Source: Proteobacteria bacterium 005FR1
GTDB taxonomy: Bacteria; Pseudomonadota; Gammaproteobacteria; Pseudomonadales; Cellvibrionaceae
Assembly: GCA_026192395.1 (NCBI GenBank)
Contig: WACF01000001.1
Location: 2,788,309 to 2,852,308 of the forward strand
Length of the DNA: 64,000 bases
Direction: 5' to 3'
A program made the translations under genes and the position numbers. Under the pieces are notes generated by a model that saw only the letters and a program-made list of their open reading frames with translations, did no database searches and was not told the DNA's origin. Shown in pieces: positions 45,050-54,090 of this stretch; the stretch's first letter is position 1; every line of letters begins with the position of its first letter.

Positions 45050-46888
45050 ATGTGTGGAATAGTAGGAGCAGCAGCGCAAAGGAATATCACACCGATTCTG
45101 GTGGAAGGCCTCAAGCGACTTGAATACCGCGGATATGATTCCGCTGGCATCGCCGTCGTCAACAAAGAAAAACAAATGCAGATTCGCAAAGCGCTTGGCA
45201 AGGTCGTCAACCTCGAACAGAAACTCCACGACTCTCCCATCAAAGGCGGCGTCGGTATTGCACACACCCGCTGGGCCACTCACGGCGTCCCCAGCGAGCT
45301 GAACGCTCACCCACACTACTGTTCAACCGAGAAAGTTGCAGTCGTTCATAACGGCATCATCGAAAATTACAGCGAGCTCCGACTTCGCCTGGCGGAAAAG
45401 GGCATCGAATTCAAATCCGACACCGACACCGAAGTCGTCGCTCATCTGGTTCGCGATTATCTCGATCAAGGCTGTGACCTCCTGAGTGCCGTGCAAAAAG
45501 CCACAGACGATTGCGAAGGCGCCTACGGCATTGCATGTGTCCATGCGGACGAGCCGGACCGGATCGTTGTTGCGCGCAGCGGCAGTCCGCTGGTTATCGG
45601 AGTCGGCATCGAAGAGAACTTCGTTGCTTCGGATCAGCTCGCTCTTCGACAGGTTACGGATCGATTCATTTTCCTCGAAGAAGGCGACACAGCGGAAATC
45701 ACCCAGAGCAGCTATCGCATTTTCGACGTGGACGACAATCCTGTGCGTCGCCAGGTCGTTCAGTTGACCGACGGCGTCGAGTCTGCAGATCGCGGGCAGT
45801 ATCGCCATTACATGCTCAAGGAAATACACGAGCAGCCGCAGGTCATCAAGAATACCCTGACCGGCCGTCTCGGAAAAAACAAGGTGCTGGAAGAAGCCTT
45901 CGGCACCAATGCCAAAGAGATATTCCAGCAAGTGGAAAGCGTACAGATCGTCGCTTGCGGCACGAGTTACCACGCCGGCCTGGTAGCGAAATACTGGCTG
46001 GAAGACTGGGGCGGTCTGCCCTGTCATGTGGAAGTAGCCAGTGAGTTCCGTTATCGACGTACCGTGATTCCCAAGAACTGTTTGTTTGTCACGATCTCAC
46101 AATCCGGCGAAACTGCCGACACACTCGCGGCCTTGCGAGGGGCGAAAGAGAAACACGGCTATCTGGCCAGTCTGGCGATTTGTAATGTCGCCAACAGTTC
46201 GCTGGTACGTGAATCTGACCTGGTGTTGATGACCCAGGCCGGTCCGGAAATCGGTGTGGCTTCCACCAAAGCCTTCACAACCCAGCTCACCGCCCTGCAA
46301 ATGCTCGCCATCGTGCTGGGCCGCCGTCACGGCGTTGATGCCGAAGCAGAAGCGGAAATGGTCGAAGCACTTCACCGGCTGCCGCAGTATTGTGAAGAAG
46401 CGCTGGCCCTCGATAGCATCATCGAAAAAACCAGCGAGGCTTTTGCAGAAAAGCACCACGCGCTCTTTCTTGGACGCGGAGTGGAATTCCCTATTGCTCT
46501 GGAAGGCGCGCTGAAGCTGAAAGAAATCTCCTACATTCACGCGGAAGCCTATCCCGCCGGCGAGCTAAAACACGGCCCGCTGGCCCTGGTTGATTCGGAC
46601 ATGCCAGTGGTTGCTGTTGCGCCCAACGATGAATTGCTGGAAAAACTGAAATCAAACCTGGAAGTGGTTCAGGCTCGCGGCGGAAAACTGTTTGTGTTTG
46701 CCGACAAACAAGCGGGCTTTGAAAACGACTCGGAAACGACCGTGATCAATCTGCCCCACGTTCCGGATACCATTGCGCCGATCATCTACACATTACCGCT
46801 ACAGTTGTTGTCCTACCATGTCGCCGTGCTGAAGGGCACCGACGTGGACCAGCCGCGCAATCTGGCCAAGTCCGTTACGGTAGAGTAG
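45050..46888 (+). CDS. glmS: Glutamine-fructose-6-phosphate aminotransferase (isomerizing)
   Basis: First committed step of amino-sugar synthesis, making glucosamine-6-phosphate. 612 residues: N-terminal class II glutaminase with catalytic Cys2 (MCGIVGA), the RTRWATHG-type segment as HTRWATHG, and two SIS sugar-isomerase domains. The C-terminus [15 protein letters not shown] is invariant. It lies 91 bp after glmR across a large hairpin. Confidence 0.98.
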   Translation: MCGIVGAAAQRNITPILVEGLKRLEYRGYDSAGIAVVNKEKQMQIRKALGKVVNLEQKLHDSPIKGGVGIAHTRWATHGVPSELNAHPHYCSTEKVAVVHNGIIENYSELRLRLAEKGIEFKSDTDTEVVAHLVRDYLDQGCDLLSAVQKATDDCEGAYGIACVHADEPDRIVVARSGSPLVIGVGIEENFVASDQLALRQVTDRFIFLEEGDTAEITQSSYRIFDVDDNPVRRQVVQLTDGVESADRGQYRHYMLKEIHEQPQVIKNTLTGRLGKNKVLEEAFGTNAKEIFQQVESVQIVACGTSYHAGLVAKYWLEDWGGLPCHVEVASEFRYRRTVIPKNCLFVTISQSGETADTLAALRGAKEKHGYLASLAICNVANSSLVRESDLVLMTQAGPEIGVASTKAFTTQLTALQMLAIVLGRRHGVDAEAEAEMVEALHRLPQYCEEALALDSIIEKTSEAFAEKHHALFLGRGVEFPIALEGALKLKEISYIHAEAYPAGELKHGPLALVDSDMPVVAVAPNDELLEKLKSNLEVVQARGGKLFVFADKQAGFENDSETTVINLPHVPDTIAPIIYTLPLQLLSYHVAVLKGTDVDQPRNLAKSVTVE

Positions 46889-46909
46889 GTTCTGCGACGA
46901 ATCGCATTC

Positions 46910-46958
46910 GTGAACCGTGAACCGTGAATCGTGAATCATGAACCGTGAACCGTGAATC
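46910..46958. repeat. Heptanucleotide tandem repeat
   Basis: Seven contiguous 7-bp units of the form RTGAAYC (GTGAACC, GTGAATC or ATGAACC), 21 bp after glmS. It is a short minisatellite that could vary in copy number. It is not a CRISPR: there are no spacers and the unit is too short. Confidence 0.9.
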
Positions 46959-46987
46959 GGCAGAGAGCGGCTCCGCCGCTTCCAGCC

Positions 46988-47013
46988 GTCATTCCGGCCA
47001 AGGCCGGAATCCA
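46988..47013. repeat. Dispersed palindromic repeat, copy 2
   Basis: Arms ATTCCGGCC and GGCCGGAAT around AA, flanked by GTC and CCA as in the copy at 43803. It lies in the 299 bp glmS-ktrA gap, which otherwise holds the heptamer repeat and no gene. Confidence 0.85.
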
Positions 47014-47187
47014 CGAAGCCAGCTGCAACGGGCCAAGCTGACGCCCCCGCCGGGGCCTTCGGATCCGAGGAATCGAAGCCCCCGGCCATCTTCCGCCAGC
47101 GCGACGCCAGACATGGCGCGTCCGAGTTGAGCTGCGCCCAGCTCAACCGCTAGAATCCCTGCCACCCTTCCCGACACTGGAGCATTC

Positions 47188-47853
47188 ATGCGCAGACAGC
47201 AATTTCTTGTCATTGGTCTCGGTGTATTCGGTGAGACCATCGCGACAGAGTTGACGCGCCTGGGCAACGAAGTGCTCGGTGTCGACCGGGATGAGCGCCA
47301 GGTGGATCGACTCGCCGAGTCCATCACTCACGCGGTGGTGGCGGACGTGACTGACGAACGTACCCTGAAGGAGCTCAACGTCGAGCACTACGATGCGGCG
47401 GTGGTCGCCATCGGCCGCGATGTGGAGGCCAGTATTCTCGCCACCATGCAGCTGTGCGCCATGGGCATCGAGGAGGTCTGGGCCAAGGCGCTTTCGCCGC
47501 AGCACCACCGCATCCTCGCGAAGTTGGGAGCGAACCGAATCGTTCACCCGGAATATGAAATGGGCCTCAGAGTGGCGCAGGCGCTCAACTATCCGATGGT
47601 CAACAACTACATGGATCTGGGCAACGACGAATTCCTCGTCGAGTTGATCGCAACAGAGCGCCTCGATAACAGACAAATGCACGAGATCATCGACGGAGCC
47701 GGGGCCGATGTAAACATCCTTCTGCTGCGACGCCAGGACAAGTGTTACCAGCGTCCGAAGTTCACACCGGAAGACATGGTTATCGCGAGCGGAGATCATA
47801 TTATCCTGCAGGGCAAGCGCAGCGAGCTGCAGAAGATCGCGCGCGAGCTATGA
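47188..47853 (+). CDS. KtrA-type potassium uptake regulatory subunit
   Basis: 221-residue single RCK unit: an N-terminal Rossmann domain (GLGVFGETIATEL, then GVDRDERQV) and a C-terminal TrkA-C domain (about 135-221). It gates the adjacent membrane subunit in response to nucleotides. Its stop overlaps the next start (ATGA at 47850). It differs from the double-RCK TrkA at 7.5 kb, so the cell has two K+ uptake systems. Confidence 0.92.
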   Translation: MRRQQFLVIGLGVFGETIATELTRLGNEVLGVDRDERQVDRLAESITHAVVADVTDERTLKELNVEHYDAAVVAIGRDVEASILATMQLCAMGIEEVWAKALSPQHHRILAKLGANRIVHPEYEMGLRVAQALNYPMVNNYMDLGNDEFLVELIATERLDNRQMHEIIDGAGADVNILLLRRQDKCYQRPKFTPEDMVIASGDHIILQGKRSELQKIAREL

Positions 47854-49214
47854 AGCCCTGGAGTCCTCACCTGCTTCCGCGCACCCCCGCGCACAGCTAT
47901 AACATACGTCGGCTCAATCCTCCCAAGCTGCTGCTGGCCAGTTTCCTTGTACTGATACTTGTCGGTACTGCGCTGCTGAAGCTTCCCTTTGCAACCCACG
48001 ACAGCATTACTTTGCTCGAAGCAGCGTTCACCGCGACCTCTGCGGTAACGGTAACCGGCCTCGCGGTGGTGGATACAGGCGGAGACTTTACGCTGTTTGG
48101 GCAACTGGTGATCCTGGTGCTGATACAACTCGGCGGCCTTGGTTTGATGACTTTCGCCGTGCTGATGGCGTTTGCACTCGGCTTTCGGCTTGGTCTGCGT
48201 CACCAGCTGGTTGTGCAGGAAGTGCTGAACCAGCCGGCGCTGGGTTCAGTGCGGCGGGCGGCTTTTTCAATTGCGCTGTTCGCGCTGATCACCGAAGCAC
48301 TCGGCATGATCCTACTGGCGGCGATCTGGGTGCCGGAGAAGGGTTGGGCTACAGGTCTCTACCACGGTCTTTTCTATTCGATATCCGCCTTCAACAACGC
48401 CGGTTTCGCGCTGGCCTCCGACAGCCTCAGTGCTTATGCGACAAGCTGGCCGGTTTCCTTGACCATTACCGGACTATTCATCATCGGAGGGCTGGGCTAC
48501 CTGGTCGTCATGGAATTGATAACCCGGCGACGTTTTTCGAAGATGTCCGTCTATGCGCGCCTGGTTCTGACCACAACGCTGGTCTTGAACATCAGCGCCG
48601 CAGCACTTTTCTATTTATTCGAAATGGATAACCCGGAAACGCTCGCGGCGCTGCCGCACTGGTCGGATCGCTTGATTGCCGCCTGGTTCCAGGGCACGAC
48701 GCCTCGCACCGCAGGGTTCAATAGCGTGGATATCGGTGAAATTACCGTTGCCAGCAGCGTGATGTTCCTGTTGTTGATGTTCATTGGTGGTGCTTCCAAC
48801 TCCACCGCCAGCGGTATCAAGGTATCTACCTTTCTGGTGATGCTGGCGGCAACGCGGTCTTTTCTGCGCGGCAACCTGGAGGTGAGCATTGGGCGTCATT
48901 CGCTATCGTCCGACGTCGTCACCAAGGCTCTGGCGATTACCACCATTGCGATGATGACGATCTTCCTCGCCATCCTGGTCATCACCAGCTTCGAGAGTGC
49001 CCGCTTCGTCGACCTGTCGTTCGAGGTGGTATCCGCCTTCGGCACGGTGGGGCTGTCCCGCGGCATTACCGCCGAACTGTCACCGGCCAGCCAGATGATT
49101 CTCATGCTGGTGATGCTGATCGGCCGTATTGGGCCGCTGACACTCGGCTATGTGCTGACCCTGCCGAGCAAGCAACACATTCGCTATGCGCGGACCGAGC
49201 TTCCGCTGGGGTGA
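47850..49214 (+). CDS. KtrB/TrkH-family potassium transporter membrane subunit
   Basis: 454-residue inner-membrane protein built of four membrane-pore-membrane repeats. Selectivity-filter-like loops are visible: TSAVTVTGLAV, FNNAGFAL, TPRTAGFNSVD and the final FGTVGLSRG. I chose the ATG at 47850 because it overlaps the KtrA stop; the longer frame starts inside ktrA. The length fits KtrB. Function is K+ (possibly Na+-coupled) uptake. Confidence 0.9.
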   Translation: MKPWSPHLLPRTPAHSYNIRRLNPPKLLLASFLVLILVGTALLKLPFATHDSITLLEAAFTATSAVTVTGLAVVDTGGDFTLFGQLVILVLIQLGGLGLMTFAVLMAFALGFRLGLRHQLVVQEVLNQPALGSVRRAAFSIALFALITEALGMILLAAIWVPEKGWATGLYHGLFYSISAFNNAGFALASDSLSAYATSWPVSLTITGLFIIGGLGYLVVMELITRRRFSKMSVYARLVLTTTLVLNISAAALFYLFEMDNPETLAALPHWSDRLIAAWFQGTTPRTAGFNSVDIGEITVASSVMFLLLMFIGGASNSTASGIKVSTFLVMLAATRSFLRGNLEVSIGRHSLSSDVVTKALAITTIAMMTIFLAILVITSFESARFVDLSFEVVSAFGTVGLSRGITAELSPASQMILMLVMLIGRIGPLTLGYVLTLPSKQHIRYARTELPLG

Positions 49215-49223
49215 TCGATCACC

Positions 49224-50042
49224 TCAGGCGCGGTCCGGAAAACCCGAGCCGCAAAAGCGGCAGTAGTCCGAGTCCCGGTCATGCCCACTGCGGTTGCAGT
49301 TGGGGCAGACGATGGAGCTGCGGTCGCGCCGCATCTCGGTGGCCAGTTCGGCGCTGACGATGCCGGTGGGTACCGCGATAATGGAATAGCCAATCAGCAT
49401 CGCCATGGTGGCGAGCCCCTTGCCCAGTGAAGTCATCGGGATGATGTCGCCATAGCCCACGGTGGTGATTGTCACCACACACCAGTAGATGCTCATGGGA
49501 ATGCTGGTAAACCCGTGTTCCGGCCCTTCGATCACGAACATCAGCGAACCGATGATCGTCGCCAGCACCAGCAGGCTGGCGAAAAAAATCGAAATCTTGC
49601 GGCTCGAAGCGATCATCGAGCGCAGCAGAATATTCGACTCGCCCATATAACGGACCAGCTTGAGAACCCGAAAGATTCGCAATACCCGCAGCAGGCGAAT
49701 GACCAGCAGTGATCGGGCTCCAGGGAAGAAAAAGGTCAAATACGTGGGAATGATCGAAAGTAGATCGACGATGCCGTAAAAGCTGCGGATATAGGCCCAG
49801 GGATTCGGTGAGGAGTAGATGCGCAGCCCGTACTCAATGGTGAAGAGAATGGTGAAGAACCATTCAACAGCGAGCAGCTCCTCGCCATACACCAGGCGGA
49901 TGGACTCCACCGAGTCCAGCATCACCGCCAGCACGCTGAGAAGAATCGCCACGATCAATAGAACGTCGAAGCGCTTTCCCGCCTTGCTCTCAAAGCCGAA
50001 GATGACCTCGTAAATGGTTTCCCGCACGGATTGCTGCGTCAC
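49224..50042 (-). CDS. Voltage-gated-type potassium channel with C-terminal zinc ribbon
   Basis: A 272-residue six-TM ion channel. S4 carries regularly spaced arginines (RLLRVLRIFRVLKLVRY), and the selectivity filter is TTVGYGD (193-199). The cytoplasmic tail ends in a four-Cys zinc ribbon (Cys246, Cys249, Cys261, Cys264; CPNCNRSGH and CRFCG). I prefer the GTG at 50042, preceded at 5 bp by AGGAG; an ATG at 50084 would add 14 residues without a clear ribosome site. It is convergent with ktrB, suggesting a K+ handling locus. Confidence 0.88.
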   Translation of the reverse strand: MTQQSVRETIYEVIFGFESKAGKRFDVLLIVAILLSVLAVMLDSVESIRLVYGEELLAVEWFFTILFTIEYGLRIYSSPNPWAYIRSFYGIVDLLSIIPTYLTFFFPGARSLLVIRLLRVLRIFRVLKLVRYMGESNILLRSMIASSRKISIFFASLLVLATIIGSLMFVIEGPEHGFTSIPMSIYWCVVTITTVGYGDIIPMTSLGKGLATMAMLIGYSIIAVPTGIVSAELATEMRRDRSSIVCPNCNRSGHDRDSDYCRFCGSGFPDRA

Positions 50043-50211
50043 AGATACTCCTGGTGATAAAACTGACAAGCCCTGGCTCAGCATTAAGAGACTACTGGCC
50101 AGCGCCGAATTGTTCCTCGCTGGCGCAACAAAATCCAGGTTAGCGGTTCCAAGCGCCTGGGAAATTGATGTATCGTTAACCGTCTCTGCACTACCTGAAC
50201 TGATCCGTACC

Positions 50212-50607
50212 GTGAAATCGAACCGCTACAACACGCCAGCGCTGATCCTGATGCTGTTGCTACTGGTAATCCAGGGCGCGGCAGCGTCCGCGATGGGCCA
50301 TCACGCCGCTGTTGAGCTGACTCCACCGGCGACGGTGACCGAGCAGGCAGGTGATTGCCACGGTGAACACGCGGTGCCTTCATACCCGGTTGAGCAACAC
50401 GCCACCGCGCACCACGACCACGCTGACGCTTCCGCCGATTGCTGCAGTGCCGATGGCGACTGCAGCCCGGGGCATTGTTCCGCGACGGTAGCGTTGGCGC
50501 AACCGCACTTATCCCTTTCTGCCTGGACCTCTGTCCACCGGTCTTCCCTTGCTGTTCGGCAGGTGAATACGCCGGTCTATCCTCTGTTCCGCCCGCCCAT
50601 TCCCTAA
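50212..50607 (+). CDS. Small secreted His/Cys-rich protein preceding copA (CopL-like)
   Basis: A 131-residue protein starting at GTG 50212 (MKSNRYNTPALILMLLLLV). The open frame extends further upstream but antisense to the channel gene. A signal peptide (about 1-27) is followed by a region packed with His and Cys (GHHAA, DCHGEHA, HATAHHDHAD, DCCSADGDCSPGHC). It probably binds copper in the periplasm or regulates the locus, as small proteins upstream of copAB do in xanthomonads. That role is inference from position and composition. Confidence 0.65.
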   Translation: MKSNRYNTPALILMLLLLVIQGAAASAMGHHAAVELTPPATVTEQAGDCHGEHAVPSYPVEQHATAHHDHADASADCCSADGDCSPGHCSATVALAQPHLSLSAWTSVHRSSLAVRQVNTPVYPLFRPPIP

Positions 50608-50753
50608 TGGTAAGTGCCTGATGATCAGCGCCTGATAAACAGCGCTTGATCACGGCAGGTGCGCCCGCTGCGGCCGCACCAATCCACCGACCCCCATTGG
50701 ATACCGGACCCCAAGGGTCCGCCAGGCCATTCACTTCGATAGTGGAAAGATAA

Positions 50754-52817
50754 ATGCACAAGCGAAACAAGCTCACCAGCGAGCCTGTAGACCAGTCCCG
50801 CCGCCGCTTCGTCTTGGGCGCAAGCACGCTGATGGCGGCATCCTGCCTGCCCTTTGGACAGGCCCTGGCCGCGCCAGTGCCAAACTGGCCGGCGCAGCGA
50901 GAACTGCGCGGGCGCGAATTCGATCTGAATATCGGCCGTCAGCTGGTCAATTTCACCGGCCGCGAGCGCCTTGCGACCACCGTCAACCAGAGCCTGCCAG
51001 CGCCTTTGCTGCGCTGGCGCGAAGGCGATCGCGTGCGGATCAATGTGCGCAACACCCTGGACAGCGCCAGCTCTATTCACTGGCACGGTCTGATCCTGCC
51101 CAGCAATATGGATGGTGTTCCGGGGCTGAGTTTTGACGGTATTGCTCCCGGCGAGACCTTCAGCTACGAATTCGACCTACTCCAAAGCGGTACCTACTGG
51201 TATCACAGCCATTCCGGGCACCAGGAGCAGAACGGACTTTACGGCGCGATCATTATCGAGCCGAAGGACCAGGATCCTGTCCAGTACGACCGCGAGCACG
51301 TGATCGTCCTTTCCGATTGGACCGACGAAGATCCCAATGACGTCTACGGCAAGCTGAAGAAGGAAAGCCACTACTACAATTTCCGCCGTCGCACGGTGGC
51401 TGACTTCTTTGCCGACCTGCGCAAAAAAGGCGTACAGGAGACCTATCGCGATCGCGCCATGTGGAATGACATGCGGATGAGCGAAACGGACCTCGCCGAT
51501 GTCACTGGCTACACCTATACCTTCCTGATGAACGGCGTCACCCCGGATCGCGGCTGGCAGGGTCTGTTCAAACCCGGCGAGAAAGTGCGTCTGCGGGTAG
51601 TCAACGCCGCGGCCATGACCATTTTCGACCTGCGTATTCCCGGGCTGAAGATGACCGTAGTCGCCGCCGATGGCCAGAATGTTCGGCCGGTGGCCGTCGA
51701 CGAATTCCGCATCGGCCCCGCAGAAACTTACGACGTCATCGTCGAGCCGCAGCAGGAAGGCGCCTACACGGTCTTCGCCCAGGCCATCGACCGCAGCGGC
51801 TTTGCGCGCGGCACCCTGGCGAGTCGGGAAGACCTGCTCGGGGAGATTCCCGCCATGGATGCCGCTCCGGTACTCGGACATGCAGACATGGGCATGGCCC
51901 ACGGTAATGCCGGCAGCGATCATTCGGCTCACCAGCCCTCGCACGGGGACCACACTGCCTCGTCCGCATCGGATCACCGCATGCATGCGCAGCAGAACCC
52001 TGGTCAGGATCACAGTGCCCACGCGGGCCACGGCCAGGGGCAACACCAAGGTCATGGACAGAAGCACGACACAATGGCGCAGCATCATGGTCACGGCGGG
52101 GAGCATCAGCCTCGTGAAGATCACCAGAACCATGCCGGCCACCAGAACCATGGCGGCCACCAGAACCACGCCGGCCACCAGAACCACAGTGGCCACCAAA
52201 AGCGCGAAGAACACCAGACCCATGGCGAGCATGGCCAGCACGGCAAGTTCAAAACGTCCGGCCTGGGCCTTGCCGGCTTCGGCAGTAACAATGAGATCAA
52301 ACACGCCTCGACCGAGTTCGGCCCCCACGTGGACATGCGGGCGGAGAACCCGCAAAGCGGCCTGAATGACCCCGGTGTCGGCCTGCGCGAGCACCACAAG
52401 CTGGGCCGCAAGGTGCTGACCTACGGCGACTTGCGCGGCCTGCATCCGACCCGGGACAAACGTCAGCCTAGCCGTGAGATTCAGCTCCACCTGACTGGCA
52501 ATATGAACCGTTATATGTGGTCCTTCGACGGCATTCCCCACCATGACGCGCAGCCGATCCAACTCGAGTACGGCGAGCGGCTGAGGATCGTGCTGGTGAA
52601 CGACACCATGATGACCCACCCCATCCACCTGCACGGGATGTGGAGCGAGCTTGAAACCGGCGATCCGGATTACATTCCGCGCAAGCACACCATACTCGTC
52701 CAGCCCGGCTCCACCATCAGCTATCTGGTCACCGCCGATGCCAAAGGGCGCTGGGCCTATCACTGCCACCTGCTGTTCCACATGGCGGGCATGATGCGCG
52801 AAGTTCGGGTCGGTTAG
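50754..52817 (+). CDS. copA: Periplasmic multicopper oxidase CopA (copper resistance)
   Basis: 687-residue copper-resistance oxidase exported by the Tat system (twin Arg in SRRRFVLGAS). Three cupredoxin domains carry the trinuclear and type 1 copper ligands: IHWHG, YWYHSHSG, HPIHLHG, and YHCHLLFHMAGMM. Between the second and third domains lies an extreme His-rich insert (about residues 377-500) with repeats such as HQNHAGHQNHGG. It is followed by copB 8 bp later. This CopA is not the P-type ATPase of the same name. Confidence 0.95.
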   Translation: MHKRNKLTSEPVDQSRRRFVLGASTLMAASCLPFGQALAAPVPNWPAQRELRGREFDLNIGRQLVNFTGRERLATTVNQSLPAPLLRWREGDRVRINVRNTLDSASSIHWHGLILPSNMDGVPGLSFDGIAPGETFSYEFDLLQSGTYWYHSHSGHQEQNGLYGAIIIEPKDQDPVQYDREHVIVLSDWTDEDPNDVYGKLKKESHYYNFRRRTVADFFADLRKKGVQETYRDRAMWNDMRMSETDLADVTGYTYTFLMNGVTPDRGWQGLFKPGEKVRLRVVNAAAMTIFDLRIPGLKMTVVAADGQNVRPVAVDEFRIGPAETYDVIVEPQQEGAYTVFAQAIDRSGFARGTLASREDLLGEIPAMDAAPVLGHADMGMAHGNAGSDHSAHQPSHGDHTASSASDHRMHAQQNPGQDHSAHAGHGQGQHQGHGQKHDTMAQHHGHGGEHQPREDHQNHAGHQNHGGHQNHAGHQNHSGHQKREEHQTHGEHGQHGKFKTSGLGLAGFGSNNEIKHASTEFGPHVDMRAENPQSGLNDPGVGLREHHKLGRKVLTYGDLRGLHPTRDKRQPSREIQLHLTGNMNRYMWSFDGIPHHDAQPIQLEYGERLRIVLVNDTMMTHPIHLHGMWSELETGDPDYIPRKHTILVQPGSTISYLVTADAKGRWAYHCHLLFHMAGMMREVRVG
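52122..52193 (+). repeat. 18-bp tandem repeat inside copA
   Basis: Four units of CACCAGAACCATGCCGGC with few changes (52122, 52140, 52158, 52176) encode repeated HQNHxG motifs. A fifth degenerate unit begins at 52194. Such in-frame repeats can expand or contract without breaking the gene. Confidence 0.9.
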
Positions 52818-52825
52818 GGGGAAGC

Positions 52826-53530
52826 ATGAAAAAACATCATCGATCATTTTTATCACTGCTGGCCCTCGCCGCGGTCGCACCGGCATTCGCTATGGAAGAA
52901 GCTGACCCTTTCTTGACTTCAGTCTGGGTCGACCAAATGGAATATCGCAATAATGACGGCGAAGACAGCGGCGCTCTTGAGGCCAACCTCTGGGCGGGAA
53001 GGGATCTGAACAAGCTGTGGTTCAAGGTGGAGGCTGAGAAGGAGCCGGAGGAAAAAAGCCTCGAACTTCAGGCGCTCTACAGCAAAGCCATCGCGCCCTA
53101 TTGGGACCTGCAGCTCGGCGTTCGCCAGGACTTTGAACCCGAGCCGGAACGCAGCTGGGCAGTGTTGGGGATTCAGGGACTAGCCCCCTACTTCTTCGAA
53201 GTGGACGCGGCGCTGTTCATTGGCGAATCCGGTCGCAGCGCGCTGCGCCTCGGGGCGGAGTACGAGCTGCTCATCACCCAGCGCCTGATCCTGTCGCCCG
53301 AAGTGGAGCTGAATCTCTATGGGGAGGACGACCCGGAACTGCACCTCGGTTCGGGGCTCGCCAACGCCGAGGCGGGTCTGCGTTTGCGCTACGAAATCCG
53401 CCGCGAATTCGCGCCCTATGTGGGAGTCCACTGGGCGCGGAGTTTTGGGGACACCGCCGACCTGCTGGAAGCTGATGGGGAAGATCGCAGCGAGACGCAA
53501 TGGGTAATTGGACTCAGAGCCTGGTTGTGA
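52826..53530 (+). CDS. copB: Outer-membrane copper resistance protein CopB
   Basis: 234-residue CopB family protein. A signal peptide (about 1-22, ending APAFA) is followed by an alternating beta-strand pattern. Family stretches include WVDQMEYR, AYIGKDLNKLW-like AGRDLNKLW, and the C-terminal ends with aromatic strands (WVIGLRAWL). Many CopB proteins carry a Met-rich N-terminal region; this one is short and lacks it. It follows copA closely, so the two are cotranscribed. Confidence 0.9.
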   Translation: MKKHHRSFLSLLALAAVAPAFAMEEADPFLTSVWVDQMEYRNNDGEDSGALEANLWAGRDLNKLWFKVEAEKEPEEKSLELQALYSKAIAPYWDLQLGVRQDFEPEPERSWAVLGIQGLAPYFFEVDAALFIGESGRSALRLGAEYELLITQRLILSPEVELNLYGEDDPELHLGSGLANAEAGLRLRYEIRREFAPYVGVHWARSFGDTADLLEADGEDRSETQWVIGLRAWL

Positions 53531-53537
53531 AAAACGC

Positions 53538-53569
53538 TTGACCGTGGGGCAACCCCACGGTTTTAGTAT
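53538..53569 (+). promoter_or_regulatory. MerR-type operator-promoter (also terminator-like) before the merR-ATPase pair
   Basis: TTGACC (53538-53543) and TAGTAT (53564-53569) are separated by an over-long 20-bp spacer. It contains a perfect dyad with arms ACCGTGGGG (53541-53549) and CCCCACGGT (53553-53561). This layout, with the dyad starting at the ACC of the -35, is that of CueR/ZntR promoters. The same stem followed by TTTT lies 10 bp after copB and could also end its transcript. Confidence 0.8.
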
Positions 53570-53610
53570 TCGCATGAGCTGGTGAAAAACTCACACGACG
53601 AAGGCTGCGA

Positions 53611-54087
53611 ATGAAGATCGGCGAACTGGCCAAAGCCGCGGAAGTCAGCAAGGACACGATCCGCCATTACCTGGACATGGGTCTGCTGCAAGCGGAGAAA
53701 GATCCCGGCAACGGCTATCAGGTGTTTTCCCCCGAGGCTGTCAGCCGCCTGCGCTTTATCAAGCAGGCGCAGCAGCTGGGCTTTCGGCTCGATGATATCG
53801 CCCGGATCTTCGAGGATGCGCAGGACGCGCAGTCGCCCTGCCCTCGCGTTCGCGACATTATCGTCGAGCGAATTCGGGAGACCCGGCAGCAAATCGCCGA
53901 ACTCACACGACTGTGCGACAACATGGAGAAGGCCGTCGGAAGCTGGGAGGAGATGCCGAACCAGATGCCCAACGGACAATCCATCTGCCGCTTGATCGAG
54001 TCGCAAACCAATTCGAAGAGTACAGCGCCAGCGCGGACCGCCATCGCATGTGATGGCGGTGATCAATTGCTCTGTTTACAGGAGTAG
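53611..54087 (+). CDS. MerR-family metal-responsive regulator
   Basis: 158 residues. It has an N-terminal MerR winged HTH (KIGELAKAAEVSKDTIRHYLD, residues 2-22, with its wing at GYQVFS). The dimerisation helix and a metal-binding loop follow, with Cys near residue 78 (SPCPRVRDI) and a second Cys in the C-terminal SICRLIE. The pattern resembles ZntR/CueR-type sensors; the metal is most likely copper given the neighbours, but this is not proven. It is followed after 3 bp by the ATPase gene, so both share the upstream dyad promoter. Confidence 0.88.
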   Translation: MKIGELAKAAEVSKDTIRHYLDMGLLQAEKDPGNGYQVFSPEAVSRLRFIKQAQQLGFRLDDIARIFEDAQDAQSPCPRVRDIIVERIRETRQQIAELTRLCDNMEKAVGSWEEMPNQMPNGQSICRLIESQTNSKSTAPARTAIACDGGDQLLCLQE

Positions 54088-54090
54088 GTA

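Noticed and set aside
46910-46958. CRISPR-like repeat
   Set aside because: Units are 7 bp and contiguous, with no spacers and no cas genes near.
51177-52886. A 569-codon minus-strand open frame opposite copA
   Set aside because: It is an antisense shadow of the GC-rich, His-repeat-bearing copA, which has a Tat signal and all copper motifs. The shadow reading has no family signature.
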